From an uncultured Lachnospiraceae bacterium (GTDB taxonomy: Bacteria; Bacillota; Clostridia; Lachnospirales; Lachnospiraceae): DNA of 20,086 bases. Location of the stretch: positions 1-20,086 of the forward strand of contig CADCRB010000089.1 of assembly GCA_902803745.1 (NCBI GenBank), given 5' to 3'. A program made the position numbers and the translations under genes. Positions 1 through 8,514 of this stretch are shown here, in pieces; position 1 is the stretch's first letter; each line of letters opens with the position of its first letter. The notes under the pieces were generated by a model. The model had not been told where the DNA came from and did not search any database. It saw only the letters and a list, made by a program, of their open reading frames with translations.

Positions 1-596
1 AGAATGAATCGGAAGGGCATATTAAGGCTGACTATGAGAGGCAGGAATTTCTCGGGGATGCTGTGCTGGAACTTGTTTCCTCCGATTATCTGTTCCATCA
101 TTATCCCGATATGAGTGAGGGGGAGATGACCAGACTCAGAGCCTCCCTTGTATGTGAGCAGACTCTTGCCGAGGATGCCAAAAAGATCGGACTTTCCGAT
201 CATATATTATTAGGGCGCGGAGAGGATCGCCAGAACAGCAGACAAAGGGACTCCATCGTCTCTGATGTGCTGGAAGCCCTTATCGGAGGAATATTCCTTG
301 ATTCCGGTCTGGATGCTGCCAGGAGTTTCATATACAGATTTGTACTTGATGATATAGAGCATAAAACTCTGTTTGTAGATTCAAAATCCAAACTGCAGGA
401 TCTTATCCAGGCTGAGGGATGGACACTTGAATATGTGCTTGTAGGAGAAAACGGTCCGGAACATATGAAGAGCTTTACCATGGCTGCCCTGATCAACGGG
501 GAGGAATATGCAAGGGCAGAGGGAAGCTCAAAGAAGAGCGCAGAACAGAAGGCTGCATATGAATGCCTTAAGAAACTGAGCGCTGATGAAAGGTAA
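1..596 (+). CDS. rnc: Ribonuclease III, 5'-truncated by window edge
   Basis: Double-strand-specific endoribonuclease that processes rRNA precursors and structured RNAs in the cytoplasm. The reading frame is open from base 3 to the stop at 594-596; the true start lies upstream of the window. The first visible residues contain the family signature YERQEFLGDAVLEL (canonical form NERLEFLGDSVL), which carries the first Mg-binding Glu/Asp residues. DVLEALIGGIFLDSG, about bases 264-308, carries the second acidic pair. A double-stranded-RNA-binding domain fills roughly bases 370-590, from DSKSKLQDLIQAEG to EGSSKKSAEQKAAYECL. The GTG at 63 lies inside the catalytic signature and is not the start. The gene sits 6 bases ahead of smc, the rnc-smc-ftsY order known in Bacillus and clostridia. 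Identity is near certain; only the N-terminus is missing. Confidence 0.96.
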   Translation, partial: NESEGHIKADYERQEFLGDAVLELVSSDYLFHHYPDMSEGEMTRLRASLVCEQTLAEDAKKIGLSDHILLGRGEDRQNSRQRDSIVSDVLEALIGGIFLDSGLDAARSFIYRFVLDDIEHKTLFVDSKSKLQDLIQAEGWTLEYVLVGENGPEHMKSFTMAALINGEEYARAEGSSKKSAEQKAAYECLKKLSADER

Positions 597-602
597 GACA
601 AG

Positions 603-3600
603 ATGTATTTAAAAAGCATAGAAATCCACGGATTTAAATCATTCGCTGATAAGATCAAGCTTGATTTCAAGGAAGGTATCACAGGAATAGTGGGCCCCAA
701 CGGATCGGGAAAGAGTAATGTTTCCGATGCTGTACGATGGGTTCTTGGAGAGCAGAGCGCAAGGCAGCTTCGCGGTTCGTCCATGCAGGATGTCATATTC
801 GCAGGCACGGAGATCAGGAAGCCCATGGGGTATGCCTATGTGACTATCACAATTGATAATTCAGACCATGTGCTCGCAGCTGAATATGATGAGGTTTCTG
901 TCACCAGACGTGTTTACAGATCGGGAGAGTCGGATTATCTGATCAACGGCAATTCTGTAAGACTGCGGGATATCAATGAGCTTTTCTATGATACAGGTAT
1001 TGGCCAGGATGGATATTCCATTATCGGTCAGGGCAGGATAGACCAGATCCTGTCAGGAAAGCCTGAGGAGAGGAGAGAACTCTTTGATGAAGCCTGCGGT
1101 ATTGTGAAATTCCGTAAGCGGAAGGATACTGCTGTCAAAAAGCTTGAGAATGAAAAAGCGAATCTGCTGAGACTAACGGATATCATAGCTGAGGTTGAGG
1201 GACGTATAGGACCGCTTGAAAAGCAGTCTGAGGATGCGAAAGTCTATCTCGAAAAGAAGGAGAGACTTAAGAAACTGGATGTAAACATCTTTCTCGCTGA
1301 ATCTGAAAGATACGAAGGACAGATAGCTGAACTGCAGGAGAAGTTTGATGTCATTGTTGAGAATATTGCGGACGTAGAGAAGGAGCTTTCGGAGAGTCAT
1401 TCAAAATATGAAGAGGCGGGAAGCAGGATAGAGGATCTTGACCGGAAGATCGAGGATATGAGGCAGGAGATATCCGATACTACACTGAAAAAGGGTCAGA
1501 TCGATTCCCAGATAAAGGTGCTCACGGAACAGATCAACTCCTTGAAGAATTCTACGGATCACTTTAACGGCCGCTGCAGCGAGATACTTAAGAGTATTGA
1601 GGATCATACCAAAGATCTTGAAAAGCTTAAACAAAGCAAAACAGATATAGATTCTAAAATTGATGAGCTTAAAAAGAGCGGAAGCGGGAAAAATGAGGAG
1701 CTTGCTTCATATGATGAAAGGATAGCTGCAGCACAGGCAGAATCTGCAGAAAAGAAACAGCTTGTCCTTGATACTATTGATGAAAGAGGAGCGCTTAAGG
1801 GGGAAAAGGAAAAGCTCGTGACCCTTCTTTCACAGGCTGAGATCAGGAAGGCCGAGCTTTCGTCAAGACTGCTTAAGGCAAAGAGCTCCGAGGCTGAAGC
1901 GCAGGATGCGATCGAATCCGGAAAAAAAGAGATGGAGGAGATAGCAGGACGCATCAGGGAGCTTGATGCCAGGCGTGAAGAGCATGAGAAAGAGATCGAA
2001 ACCATCAATGAAAATATAGACCATTCTGTCGAAGAGGAGCGTAAACTTCAAAATACATATACTGAAGAGAAGACGCGGCTGGAAAGCCTGAAGAATATAG
2101 CTGAACGGTATGAAGGATACGGAGCCGCGGTACGCTATGTCATGGACAGGAAGAAGGATAAGTCTTCCGGTATATGCGGAGTGGTGGCTGATCTTATCAA
2201 GGTGGATCACGAATATGAGACTGCCATAGAGACTGCTTTGGGCGCCAATATCCAGAATGTTGTCGTAGAAGATGACAAAGCGGCCAAGAAGCTCATAGCT
2301 GAGCTTAAGGACAGGAGAGCCGGCCGCGTGACCTTCCTGCCCCTGAATACTATACAGGAGAGAGACTTCAAGGCTAAAGACGCTGTTAACGAAAGAGGCG
2401 TCATAGGAATGGCAGATACACTTGTAAAAATGAATAAGAAGTACGATATCGTCGCTAAGAATCTTCTTGGTAATTTTATAGTGGTGGACGATATCGACAA
2501 TGCTCTCGAGCTCGCAAGAAAATACCGCTTCACATTGAGGATAGTCACTCTTGCCGGTGAAGCCCTGAATCCCGGAGGCTCCATGGCCGGAGGTTCCTTC
2601 AGAAATCAGAGTAATCTCCTGGGACGCTCCCGCGAGATAGATGAGCTCACCGTTGATCTTAAGAAAAAGCTTGAAGAACGCGATAAGATCCTTCAGGAGA
2701 TAGAGGAGCAAAGAGACAGGAAGACAGAGAAAAGAAATGCACTGCAGGAGATCACGGATGAGATGCAGCAGGAGAGTCTGCGTCTTAATACTGCAAAGAT
2801 GAATCTCAATCTTGCCGAAGAGAAAAAAGAGGAGAATATAAGCGGCAGCGCCGGGATCACGTCAGAGGTCGGGAACATAGAGTCCGAGATCGCTTCGATA
2901 AAGCAGCAGCAGGCAGATAATGAAAACAGACTCAGGGAATCCGAAAAGCTTGAAAAGGAAGCCGATGAGGAGGCTGCGAGACTTGATGCTCTGATAAAGA
3001 ACCTTACCGATGAGTCGGTTTCTCTCAGGAAGGAAGTAGGGGATAATGATCTTAAGATGACGCAGCTTAAGGCTGAGCAGGGTTATCATGAGGAAAATAT
3101 CTCCCGTATCGAAGGAGAGCAGCTGCGTCTTAATTCGGAACTTGAAAATATAAAGGAAAGTCTTGCAAAGAACGAAGAGGATACTGAATTTAAGCAGAAT
3201 CAGATAAAATCCCTCGAAGAGACTCTGCTTTCCGCGGGTGATGTAGACAAGGAAAAGCAGGATGAACTTAAGGCGCTGATGGAAAGCCGCGAGGAGGAGA
3301 CCAAAACCCAGAAGAAGCTGTTTGAAGACCGTGATGCGATAAATGAAAGAAAGACGGCGCTTGACCGTGAGAAGATAAGGATAGAAAACCAGCGTGAGAA
3401 GCTGAATGAAAATACCGAAAGCAGAACGAAATATATGTGGGATGAATATAATCTCACTCTCATTGCATCCAGAGAGCTTAAGGATGATTCCTTAGGTGAG
3501 CTTCCTGAGATGCGTCAGGAGTCCATGAAACTTAAATCCGAGATAAGAAACCTGGGTGATGTTAACGTGGGCGCCATAGAAGAATACAGGGAGCTTTCAA

Positions 3601-4178
3601 AACGATATGAATTCATGACCGGACAGAGGGATGATATCATCCGTGCTGAGGAAGACCTCAATACGATCATTAACGAGCTTACCGAGTCTATGAGGAAACA
3701 GTTCACGGAACGGTTTAATGAAATAGGGAGGCAGTTTGACATTGTCTTTGCTGAGATGTTCGGCGGAGGACATGGTACACTGGAGCTTACGGATGAGGAT
3801 GATGTCCTTGAAGCAGGGATAAATATCATAGCGCGTCCGCCCGGAAAGAAGCTTCAGAATATGATGCAGCTCTCCGGCGGGGAGAAGGCTCTTACAGCTA
3901 TAGCGCTCCTCTTTGCCATACAAAACCTCAAGCCTTCTCCGTTCTGTCTTCTGGATGAGATAGAGGCTGCGCTGGACGAGGCGAATGTGGACCGTTTTGC
4001 GTCTTATCTTTCGAAGCTGACGGAGAATACGCAGTTCATTGTAATAACTCACAGGCGCGGGACCATGACAAAATGCGACAGGCTGTACGGTATCACTATG
4101 CAGGAGAAGGGAGTTTCGACCCAGGTTGCCGTTAACCTGGAGGATTCCCAGTGGGATGAAAAGAAGGATGAAAAATAA
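603..4178 (+). CDS. smc: Chromosome segregation/condensin ATPase SMC
   Basis: Structural-maintenance-of-chromosomes ATPase of 1191 aa, the usual length for bacterial SMC; it works with ScpA and ScpB to compact and segregate the nucleoid. The N-terminal head carries Walker A GPNGSGKS at residues 31-38. Two long charged coiled-coil arms, about 170-495 and 680-1000, flank a hinge at about 500-670, beginning near YEGYGAAVRYVMD and including the glycine-rich GGSMAGGSF end. The C-terminal head has the ABC signature LSGGEK at 1090-1095 and Walker B LLDEIEAALDEAN with D1118 and catalytic E1119. ATG at 603 is preceded by a GAAAGG ribosome site ending at 593. The stop overlaps the ftsY start by one base (TAATG). 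I see no truncation or frameshift. scpA and scpB are not in the window. Confidence 0.98.
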   Translation: MYLKSIEIHGFKSFADKIKLDFKEGITGIVGPNGSGKSNVSDAVRWVLGEQSARQLRGSSMQDVIFAGTEIRKPMGYAYVTITIDNSDHVLAAEYDEVSVTRRVYRSGESDYLINGNSVRLRDINELFYDTGIGQDGYSIIGQGRIDQILSGKPEERRELFDEACGIVKFRKRKDTAVKKLENEKANLLRLTDIIAEVEGRIGPLEKQSEDAKVYLEKKERLKKLDVNIFLAESERYEGQIAELQEKFDVIVENIADVEKELSESHSKYEEAGSRIEDLDRKIEDMRQEISDTTLKKGQIDSQIKVLTEQINSLKNSTDHFNGRCSEILKSIEDHTKDLEKLKQSKTDIDSKIDELKKSGSGKNEELASYDERIAAAQAESAEKKQLVLDTIDERGALKGEKEKLVTLLSQAEIRKAELSSRLLKAKSSEAEAQDAIESGKKEMEEIAGRIRELDARREEHEKEIETINENIDHSVEEERKLQNTYTEEKTRLESLKNIAERYEGYGAAVRYVMDRKKDKSSGICGVVADLIKVDHEYETAIETALGANIQNVVVEDDKAAKKLIAELKDRRAGRVTFLPLNTIQERDFKAKDAVNERGVIGMADTLVKMNKKYDIVAKNLLGNFIVVDDIDNALELARKYRFTLRIVTLAGEALNPGGSMAGGSFRNQSNLLGRSREIDELTVDLKKKLEERDKILQEIEEQRDRKTEKRNALQEITDEMQQESLRLNTAKMNLNLAEEKKEENISGSAGITSEVGNIESEIASIKQQQADNENRLRESEKLEKEADEEAARLDALIKNLTDESVSLRKEVGDNDLKMTQLKAEQGYHEENISRIEGEQLRLNSELENIKESLAKNEEDTEFKQNQIKSLEETLLSAGDVDKEKQDELKALMESREEETKTQKKLFEDRDAINERKTALDREKIRIENQREKLNENTESRTKYMWDEYNLTLIASRELKDDSLGELPEMRQESMKLKSEIRNLGDVNVGAIEEYRELSKRYEFMTGQRDDIIRAEEDLNTIINELTESMRKQFTERFNEIGRQFDIVFAEMFGGGHGTLELTDEDDVLEAGINIIARPPGKKLQNMMQLSGGEKALTAIALLFAIQNLKPSPFCLLDEIEAALDEANVDRFASYLSKLTENTQFIVITHRRGTMTKCDRLYGITMQEKGVSTQVAVNLEDSQWDEKKDEK

Positions 4179-5047
4179 TGGGATTTCTGAATAAGCTGTC
4201 TGATTTCTTTGTCGGATATGAACAGATAGATGAAGAATTTTATGATGACCTTACCGATATCCTCATAATGGGGGATGTGGGCATGTCCACAGCAACTGAA
4301 ATGGCGGAGGAGTTAAAGGCGCGTGTCCTAAAGGAACGTGTCAGGGATACAGATAAGGCAAAAGAGCTTCTTACAGTTATCATGCAGGAGAAACTGGACG
4401 CCATCTCATCCGAGCATGATTTTGATTATGAAGACCAAAAATCAGTATTGATGCTGGTAGGAGTGAACGGAGTCGGCAAGACCACTTCTGCCGGAAAGCT
4501 TGCCGCAAGATACAGGTCGCTTGGGAAGAAGGTGATGCTGGTGGCAGCGGATACTTTCAGGGCTGCAGCCATAGAGCAGCTGACATCCTGGGCTATGAAG
4601 ACAGGAGCCGATATTGTAAAGGGCAGGGAAGGCGGCGATCCCGGGTCTGTAATTTATGATGCGATCCAGTCTGCAAAGGCCAGAGACTATGATATGCTGA
4701 TAGTCGATACGGCAGGCAGACTCCATAATAAAAAGAATCTTATGAATGAGCTGGCAAAGATAAACAGCATCATCAAATCCGAATATCCGGAGGCTGTGAA
4801 GGAGACTATGGCAGTTGTCGATGCGAGCACAGGACAGAATGCAAAAGAACAGGTGAAGGAATTTAAAGAGGTCACTGACGTGTCGGGAGTGATCCTTACA
4901 AAGCTTGACGGGTCGGCAAAGGGCGGCATAGTCATCGCCATCGAAAACGAACTGAAAGTGCCCGTGAAGTTTGTAGGCCTCGGGGAAGGAGTAAGCGACC
5001 TGAGGAGATTTGATACTGCAAAGTTTATGACAGGAGTATTGGGATGA
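4178..5047 (+). CDS. ftsY: Signal recognition particle receptor FtsY
   Basis: GTPase that docks SRP-ribosome complexes at the membrane for co-translational insertion of membrane proteins. At 289 aa it is essentially only the NG domain: a four-helix N domain (about 1-85) followed by the G domain. The GTPase motifs are G1 GVNGVGKTT (95-103), G2 DTFRAAA (125-131), G3 DTAGR (177-181), G4 TKLD (241-244) and the closing loop VGLGEGVSDL (267-276). The long acidic A domain of E. coli FtsY (497 aa) is absent, and it is shorter than B. subtilis FtsY (329 aa), so membrane contact probably relies on the N-terminal helix MGFLNKLSDFFVGY. An AAGGA ribosome site (4164-4168) lies 9 bases before ATG. It overlaps smc by 1 base and the next gene by 4 bases (ATGA), so translation is probably coupled. 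Confidence 0.97.
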   Translation: MGFLNKLSDFFVGYEQIDEEFYDDLTDILIMGDVGMSTATEMAEELKARVLKERVRDTDKAKELLTVIMQEKLDAISSEHDFDYEDQKSVLMLVGVNGVGKTTSAGKLAARYRSLGKKVMLVAADTFRAAAIEQLTSWAMKTGADIVKGREGGDPGSVIYDAIQSAKARDYDMLIVDTAGRLHNKKNLMNELAKINSIIKSEYPEAVKETMAVVDASTGQNAKEQVKEFKEVTDVSGVILTKLDGSAKGGIVIAIENELKVPVKFVGLGEGVSDLRRFDTAKFMTGVLG

Positions 5048-6264
5048 GCATGGATCTTAGGTCTTTTGAAGAAGCAGCGGAAAAGGTAAGAGAGGTCACT
5101 CTTGACACCAAGCTGATATACAGTGATTATTTCTCTGCTGTGGCAGGAAGCGGCAACAAGGTTTTTCTTAAGCCCGAAAATATGCAGCGTACAGGGGCAT
5201 ACAAGATAAGAGGAGCCTACTATCGTATAAGCAGGCTGTCATCCGAGGAGAAGAGTAAAGGAGTTATAACAGCCTCTGCGGGCAATCACGCCCAGGGAGT
5301 TGCATATGCTGCAAAGCAGTACGGGGTTAAGGCCGTTATCGTAATGCCTACGACCACACCTCTTATCAAGGTGAACCGTACAAAGGATCTGGGAGCTGAG
5401 GTAGTGCTTTATGGTGATATTTATGATGAGGCCTGCGAGAAGGCCCTTGAGCTTGCCGCAAACGAGGGATATACCTTTGTGCATCCCTTCGATGACGAGG
5501 ATGTAGCTACTGGACAGGGAAGCATTGCCTGGGAGATCTTTAAGGAGCAGCCGCTCACTGATATCATACTGGTGCCTGTGGGAGGCGGCGGACTCGCAAC
5601 GGGAGTATCAACCTTCACTAAACTGATGCATCCGGATACAAAGGTTATAGGCGTCGAGCCTGAGGGAGCAGCCTGTCTGAAAGCTTCTCTTGAAGCAGGA
5701 GAAGTAGTCACTCTTCCCCAGGTCTCCACTATAGCAGACGGTACTGCGGTAAAAACTCCGGGAAATAAGATATTCCCTTATCTGAAGAAGAACATTGATG
5801 AAGTGATCACGGTTCCTGATGAGGATCTTGTGGCGGCCTTTCTCGATATGGTGGAGAACCACAAGATGATAGCAGAGAATTCCGGACTTCTTACTGTAGC
5901 TGCACTTAAGCAGCTTAAATGCACAAATAAGAAGATCGTATGTATCATATCCGGCGGAAATATGGATGTGATCACGATGTCATCCGTAGTGCAGCAGGGA
6001 CTTATACAGAGAGACAGGATATTTACAGTTTCTGTTCTGCTTCCCGACAAGCCGGGCGAGCTTATGAAGGTTTCGGGGATCATAGCCGGAGAGAGCGGAA
6101 ATGTTATAAAACTTGAGCACAATCAGTTCGTATCCACAAACAGGAACGCTGCAGTGGAGCTTCGGATCACTCTGGAGGCATTCGGAACGTCTCATAAGCA
6201 GAAGATACTGTCCGTTCTTGAAGAAAAGGGATATAAACCCAAGATAGTACGCACCACACTGTAA
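5044..6264 (+). CDS. ilvA: Threonine ammonia-lyase (PLP), ACT-domain form
   Basis: PLP-dependent deaminase that converts L-threonine to 2-oxobutanoate and ammonia, feeding isoleucine synthesis or threonine catabolism. In 406 aa the fold-type II catalytic domain (about 1-315) shows the PLP lysine motif KPENMQRTGAYKIRGA with K54, the SAGNHAQG loop (78-85), the phosphate-binding GGGGLATG (180-187) and SGGN (303-306). A single ACT-like regulatory domain follows, about 327-406, starting FTVSVLLPDKPGEL. This is the medium-length clostridial form with one ACT domain, unlike E. coli IlvA (514 aa, two ACT-like units). Whether it is biosynthetic (IlvA) or catabolic (TdcB-like) cannot be decided here; no other branched-chain gene is nearby. 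ATG 5044 overlaps the ftsY stop and has AGGAG at 5032-5036, 7 bases upstream, which favours it over the ATG at 5050. Confidence 0.93.
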   Translation: MSMDLRSFEEAAEKVREVTLDTKLIYSDYFSAVAGSGNKVFLKPENMQRTGAYKIRGAYYRISRLSSEEKSKGVITASAGNHAQGVAYAAKQYGVKAVIVMPTTTPLIKVNRTKDLGAEVVLYGDIYDEACEKALELAANEGYTFVHPFDDEDVATGQGSIAWEIFKEQPLTDIILVPVGGGGLATGVSTFTKLMHPDTKVIGVEPEGAACLKASLEAGEVVTLPQVSTIADGTAVKTPGNKIFPYLKKNIDEVITVPDEDLVAAFLDMVENHKMIAENSGLLTVAALKQLKCTNKKIVCIISGGNMDVITMSSVVQQGLIQRDRIFTVSVLLPDKPGELMKVSGIIAGESGNVIKLEHNQFVSTNRNAAVELRITLEAFGTSHKQKILSVLEEKGYKPKIVRTTL

Positions 6265-6268
6265 TGTT

Positions 6269-7573
6269 ATGAACAGACAGGAGGCGGAGGACTATATTTA
6301 CGCTTCATACATGAAGGCTGAGCCATACCTTTCCTATGACAGTCCGGACAGGGAAAAGAGACACCCCGGGTATTCAGAAGAGGTGATAAAGAGTCTGTAC
6401 AGGGGGACTGTTTCAGTCGCAGTTACCGGGAGCAAGGGAAAGGGTTCTGCAGCTTATATTCTATCGTCAATCCTGTCTCTTTATGGAAAGACCGGCCTTA
6501 TGACAGGCCCGCATATCGAAAGCTTCAATGAGAGATTCATGGCAGGGGGAGAGTGCATAAGCGATGACGAGTTTTCGGATATTGTATCTCTCGTCAGGCC
6601 GCTCTTTGACCGTATATCCTGTGATCATACAAAAGGACAGTTTATAAGCCCTATCGGCATCGAAACAGCCGTGGCGGAGATATTCTTCTCAAGACACCAC
6701 ACAGAATTTGATATTTATGAGCATGGCAAAGGCGTGAGATATGATGATGTCAGCAATATACCTGCTTTATACGGACTGATAAACACTGTATTCCTTGAGC
6801 ATAAAAGGGAGCTTGGGAGTACGCTGAAGGAGATAGCGTCTGATAAAGCCAGCATCATCCGGTCCGGAATGAAAGGTATCTACTGCGGACTGCAGACGGA
6901 TGAGGTAAGGGAGCTTATGCTCAGGCGTGCAGCTGAAGAGGGAGTTCCAATGAAGCTTTTCGGAAGGGATTTTGATGTGTCTGACGTCAGATTTCCGGAT
7001 GAAGGCATGTGCTGTACGGTATCGACTTCGGGCAGAAGATATGAGAATCTAAGCTTTTCGATGCTGGGGACGGCTCAATGCAGAAATCTTGCTCTAGCCA
7101 TACAGGCGGCAGAAGATATCATAGGAGAGAGATTTCTTGAAAATGAAGAAGAGATGAGACGTTTCAGAGATATCCTTAAAGGTCTGGAATGGTTTGGCAG
7201 ACTGTCGCTGCTAAGCAGGGATCCCTTTATTCTTGTGGACTGCTGCATCAACCGGGCCAGTGCGGCGGGAGCGATGGAGGTTATGAGGGAGCTTGGCATA
7301 GATCAGGCGGATGTGATCCTTGCTATCCCTGATGATAAGGACTATCCTGGCGTTGCCGAAGTTGTATCTCAGTCAGGATATGATATTATATTGTCTGAGG
7401 TAAAGAATCCTCATTACCGGTTTTCCGGTAGGCAGCAGGGGGAGCTTGAGTCGGCAGGCATCCACTGCAGATATAATAAGGATCTTGCGGAGATCATAAA
7501 GCAGGCGGATCATCCTACTGTTGTACTTGGAACTGCCGCAATGCTTCCCGAGATCAAAGGAGCAAGACTATGA
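6269..7573 (+). CDS. Divergent FolC-like Mur ligase family protein
   Basis: ATP-dependent amide ligase of the Mur/FolC superfamily, 434 aa. Features matching folylpolyglutamate/dihydrofolate synthase are the N-terminal helix MNRQEAEDYIYASY, the P-loop TGSKGKGSAAYI (GSKGKGS 54-60, FolC usually GTNGKGS), GPHIESFNER (80-89, FolC SPHLxSFNER) and SDKASIIRSG (191-200, FolC EKAGIIKxG, whose Lys is carbamylated). Several FolC signatures are altered: EVGLGGRxDATN is replaced by YEHGKGVRYDDVSN (150-163), the DHT segment by EHK (177-179), and DGAHNP by DCCINR (324-329). It may be a FolC paralogue with another substrate or a fast-evolving FolC. Spacing to the upstream lyase is 4 bases, without an SD ahead of ATG, so translation probably depends on coupling. 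The stop overlaps the next gene by ATGA. Family confident, exact function not. Confidence 0.8.
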   Translation: MNRQEAEDYIYASYMKAEPYLSYDSPDREKRHPGYSEEVIKSLYRGTVSVAVTGSKGKGSAAYILSSILSLYGKTGLMTGPHIESFNERFMAGGECISDDEFSDIVSLVRPLFDRISCDHTKGQFISPIGIETAVAEIFFSRHHTEFDIYEHGKGVRYDDVSNIPALYGLINTVFLEHKRELGSTLKEIASDKASIIRSGMKGIYCGLQTDEVRELMLRRAAEEGVPMKLFGRDFDVSDVRFPDEGMCCTVSTSGRRYENLSFSMLGTAQCRNLALAIQAAEDIIGERFLENEEEMRRFRDILKGLEWFGRLSLLSRDPFILVDCCINRASAAGAMEVMRELGIDQADVILAIPDDKDYPGVAEVVSQSGYDIILSEVKNPHYRFSGRQQGELESAGIHCRYNKDLAEIIKQADHPTVVLGTAAMLPEIKGARL

Positions 7574-8496
7574 ATGCTAAGAGAGCCGGATGGGTTTTTC
7601 TGTGGATGAATATAGCTTATATTTCTGCATCGGTACTGGTAAGCCTCTTTTTTCCGGGACTGGGTGTCGGAGCTTTGGCTCTTTTAAGCGAGCTGAGCCT
7701 GCTGATACCGGCTTTATGCCTGCTTTCCAAAGCAAGAGTACAGATACCTCAGCAGCTTCATTTAAAAGGGATCCGTCTTTCCACCATACCCATGATACTG
7801 GTCTATCATATCTGCTGCTACCCTGTGATCATAGCAATGAATGCCCTGACTACAGCGATATCGGATAATACCGCGCTGGATATCACGGACCAGTTTGGAG
7901 GCGAGTCTTTTTTTGCCATGTGGTTATTCATAGGTCTTATAGGACCTGTGGTAGAGGAGTTTGTTTTCAGAGGGATAATCCTTGGCGGATTCAGGACCAC
8001 GGGAAGGATCTTTACTCCAATACTGCTGTCGGCGCTTCTTTTTGCGCTGGCGCATATGAATATTAATCAGTTTTCCTATACCATATGTGCGGGAATATTC
8101 TGGGGGCTTCTTGTGGAGGCCACCGGAAGCATCATTGCTTCGATGCTATGCCATATCAGCATGAACAGCATCAGTGTGATCCTTGTTTTCATGCTGGATG
8201 ACAATCTGGAAAAGATCGATGAGCTGATGGGTACAGGGGCTAAGGAGTCTGCCATTACCTATCTGATAACGGGAATAATGTTTCTTGTGATATCAGTATT
8301 TACTACAATGCTTGCAATGCTGATGCTAAAGGTGATAGCATTGAATGAAGGTCGGACGGGATGTTTTGAGAATATCTTCAGAAAGAAGAGCCGGGCGGAA
8401 AGATTCGGTAGCCTGTTTTCTGTTCCGTTGATCGCGGGAATATGCATTTCAGCTATAATGATGATATATGCTTTTGTTTCCGGTTTGGTAATGTAG
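7570..8496 (+). CDS. CPBP family intramembrane metalloprotease homologue (CAAX/Rce1-like)
   Basis: Polytopic membrane protein of 308 aa in the CPBP/Abi family, related to Rce1 CAAX prenyl endopeptidases. The conserved motifs are in order and intact: EEFVFRG with E129, E130 and R134; LLFALAH with F158 and H162; and CHISMN with H195 and N199. They match the EExxxR, FxxxH and HxxxN/B motifs thought to form the active site. Hydrophobic stretches at about 8-30, 35-53, 72-95, 115-127, 145-162, 170-185, 187-208, 230-255 and 283-305 suggest seven or more membrane spans. No substrate can be deduced; bacterial members include bacteriocin-immunity and peptide-processing proteins. ATG overlaps the upstream stop (ATGA), and the next gene starts 18 bases after the stop. 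Family assignment is firm; function is unknown. Confidence 0.9.
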   Translation: MNAKRAGWVFLWMNIAYISASVLVSLFFPGLGVGALALLSELSLLIPALCLLSKARVQIPQQLHLKGIRLSTIPMILVYHICCYPVIIAMNALTTAISDNTALDITDQFGGESFFAMWLFIGLIGPVVEEFVFRGIILGGFRTTGRIFTPILLSALLFALAHMNINQFSYTICAGIFWGLLVEATGSIIASMLCHISMNSISVILVFMLDDNLEKIDELMGTGAKESAITYLITGIMFLVISVFTTMLAMLMLKVIALNEGRTGCFENIFRKKSRAERFGSLFSVPLIAGICISAIMMIYAFVSGLVM

Positions 8497-8503
8497 ATCG
8501 TAT

Positions 8504-8509
8504 GGGAGG
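8504..8509 (+). promoter_or_regulatory. Strong ribosome binding site for the DUF4349 lipoprotein
   Basis: GGGAGG lies 5 bases upstream of ATG 8515. It is one of the strongest sites in the first operon and the only start there with an 18-base gap in front of it, so this gene can initiate independently of the gene before it. Confidence 0.75.
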
Positions 8510-8514
8510 TTGAT

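Noticed and set aside
63..65. GTG at 63 as start of rnc
   Set aside because: The frame is open upstream to the window edge and already encodes the RNase III catalytic signature before this codon.
200..826. Minus-strand open frame of 208 codons across the rnc-smc junction
   Set aside because: Antisense to two certain genes; the product is Ser/Leu-rich, with no recognisable domain.
1863..2711. Long minus-strand open frame of 282 codons
   Set aside because: It lies wholly antisense to the SMC coiled-coil and hinge coding region, shows no family motif and no SD; it is a shadow of codon bias in smc.
5050..5052. Second ATG of the threonine ammonia-lyase as the start
   Set aside because: AGGAG at 5032-5036 is better spaced (7 bases) for ATG 5044, which also forms the usual ATGA overlap.
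6264..6272. ATG at 6264 after the ilvA stop
   Set aside because: It reads Met-Leu-stop; the FolC-like N-terminal helix begins at ATG 6269.
7590..7868. Plus-strand open frame of 92 codons inside the CPBP gene
   Set aside because: Out of frame with an intact family protein whose motifs and overlap start are clear; no ribosome site.
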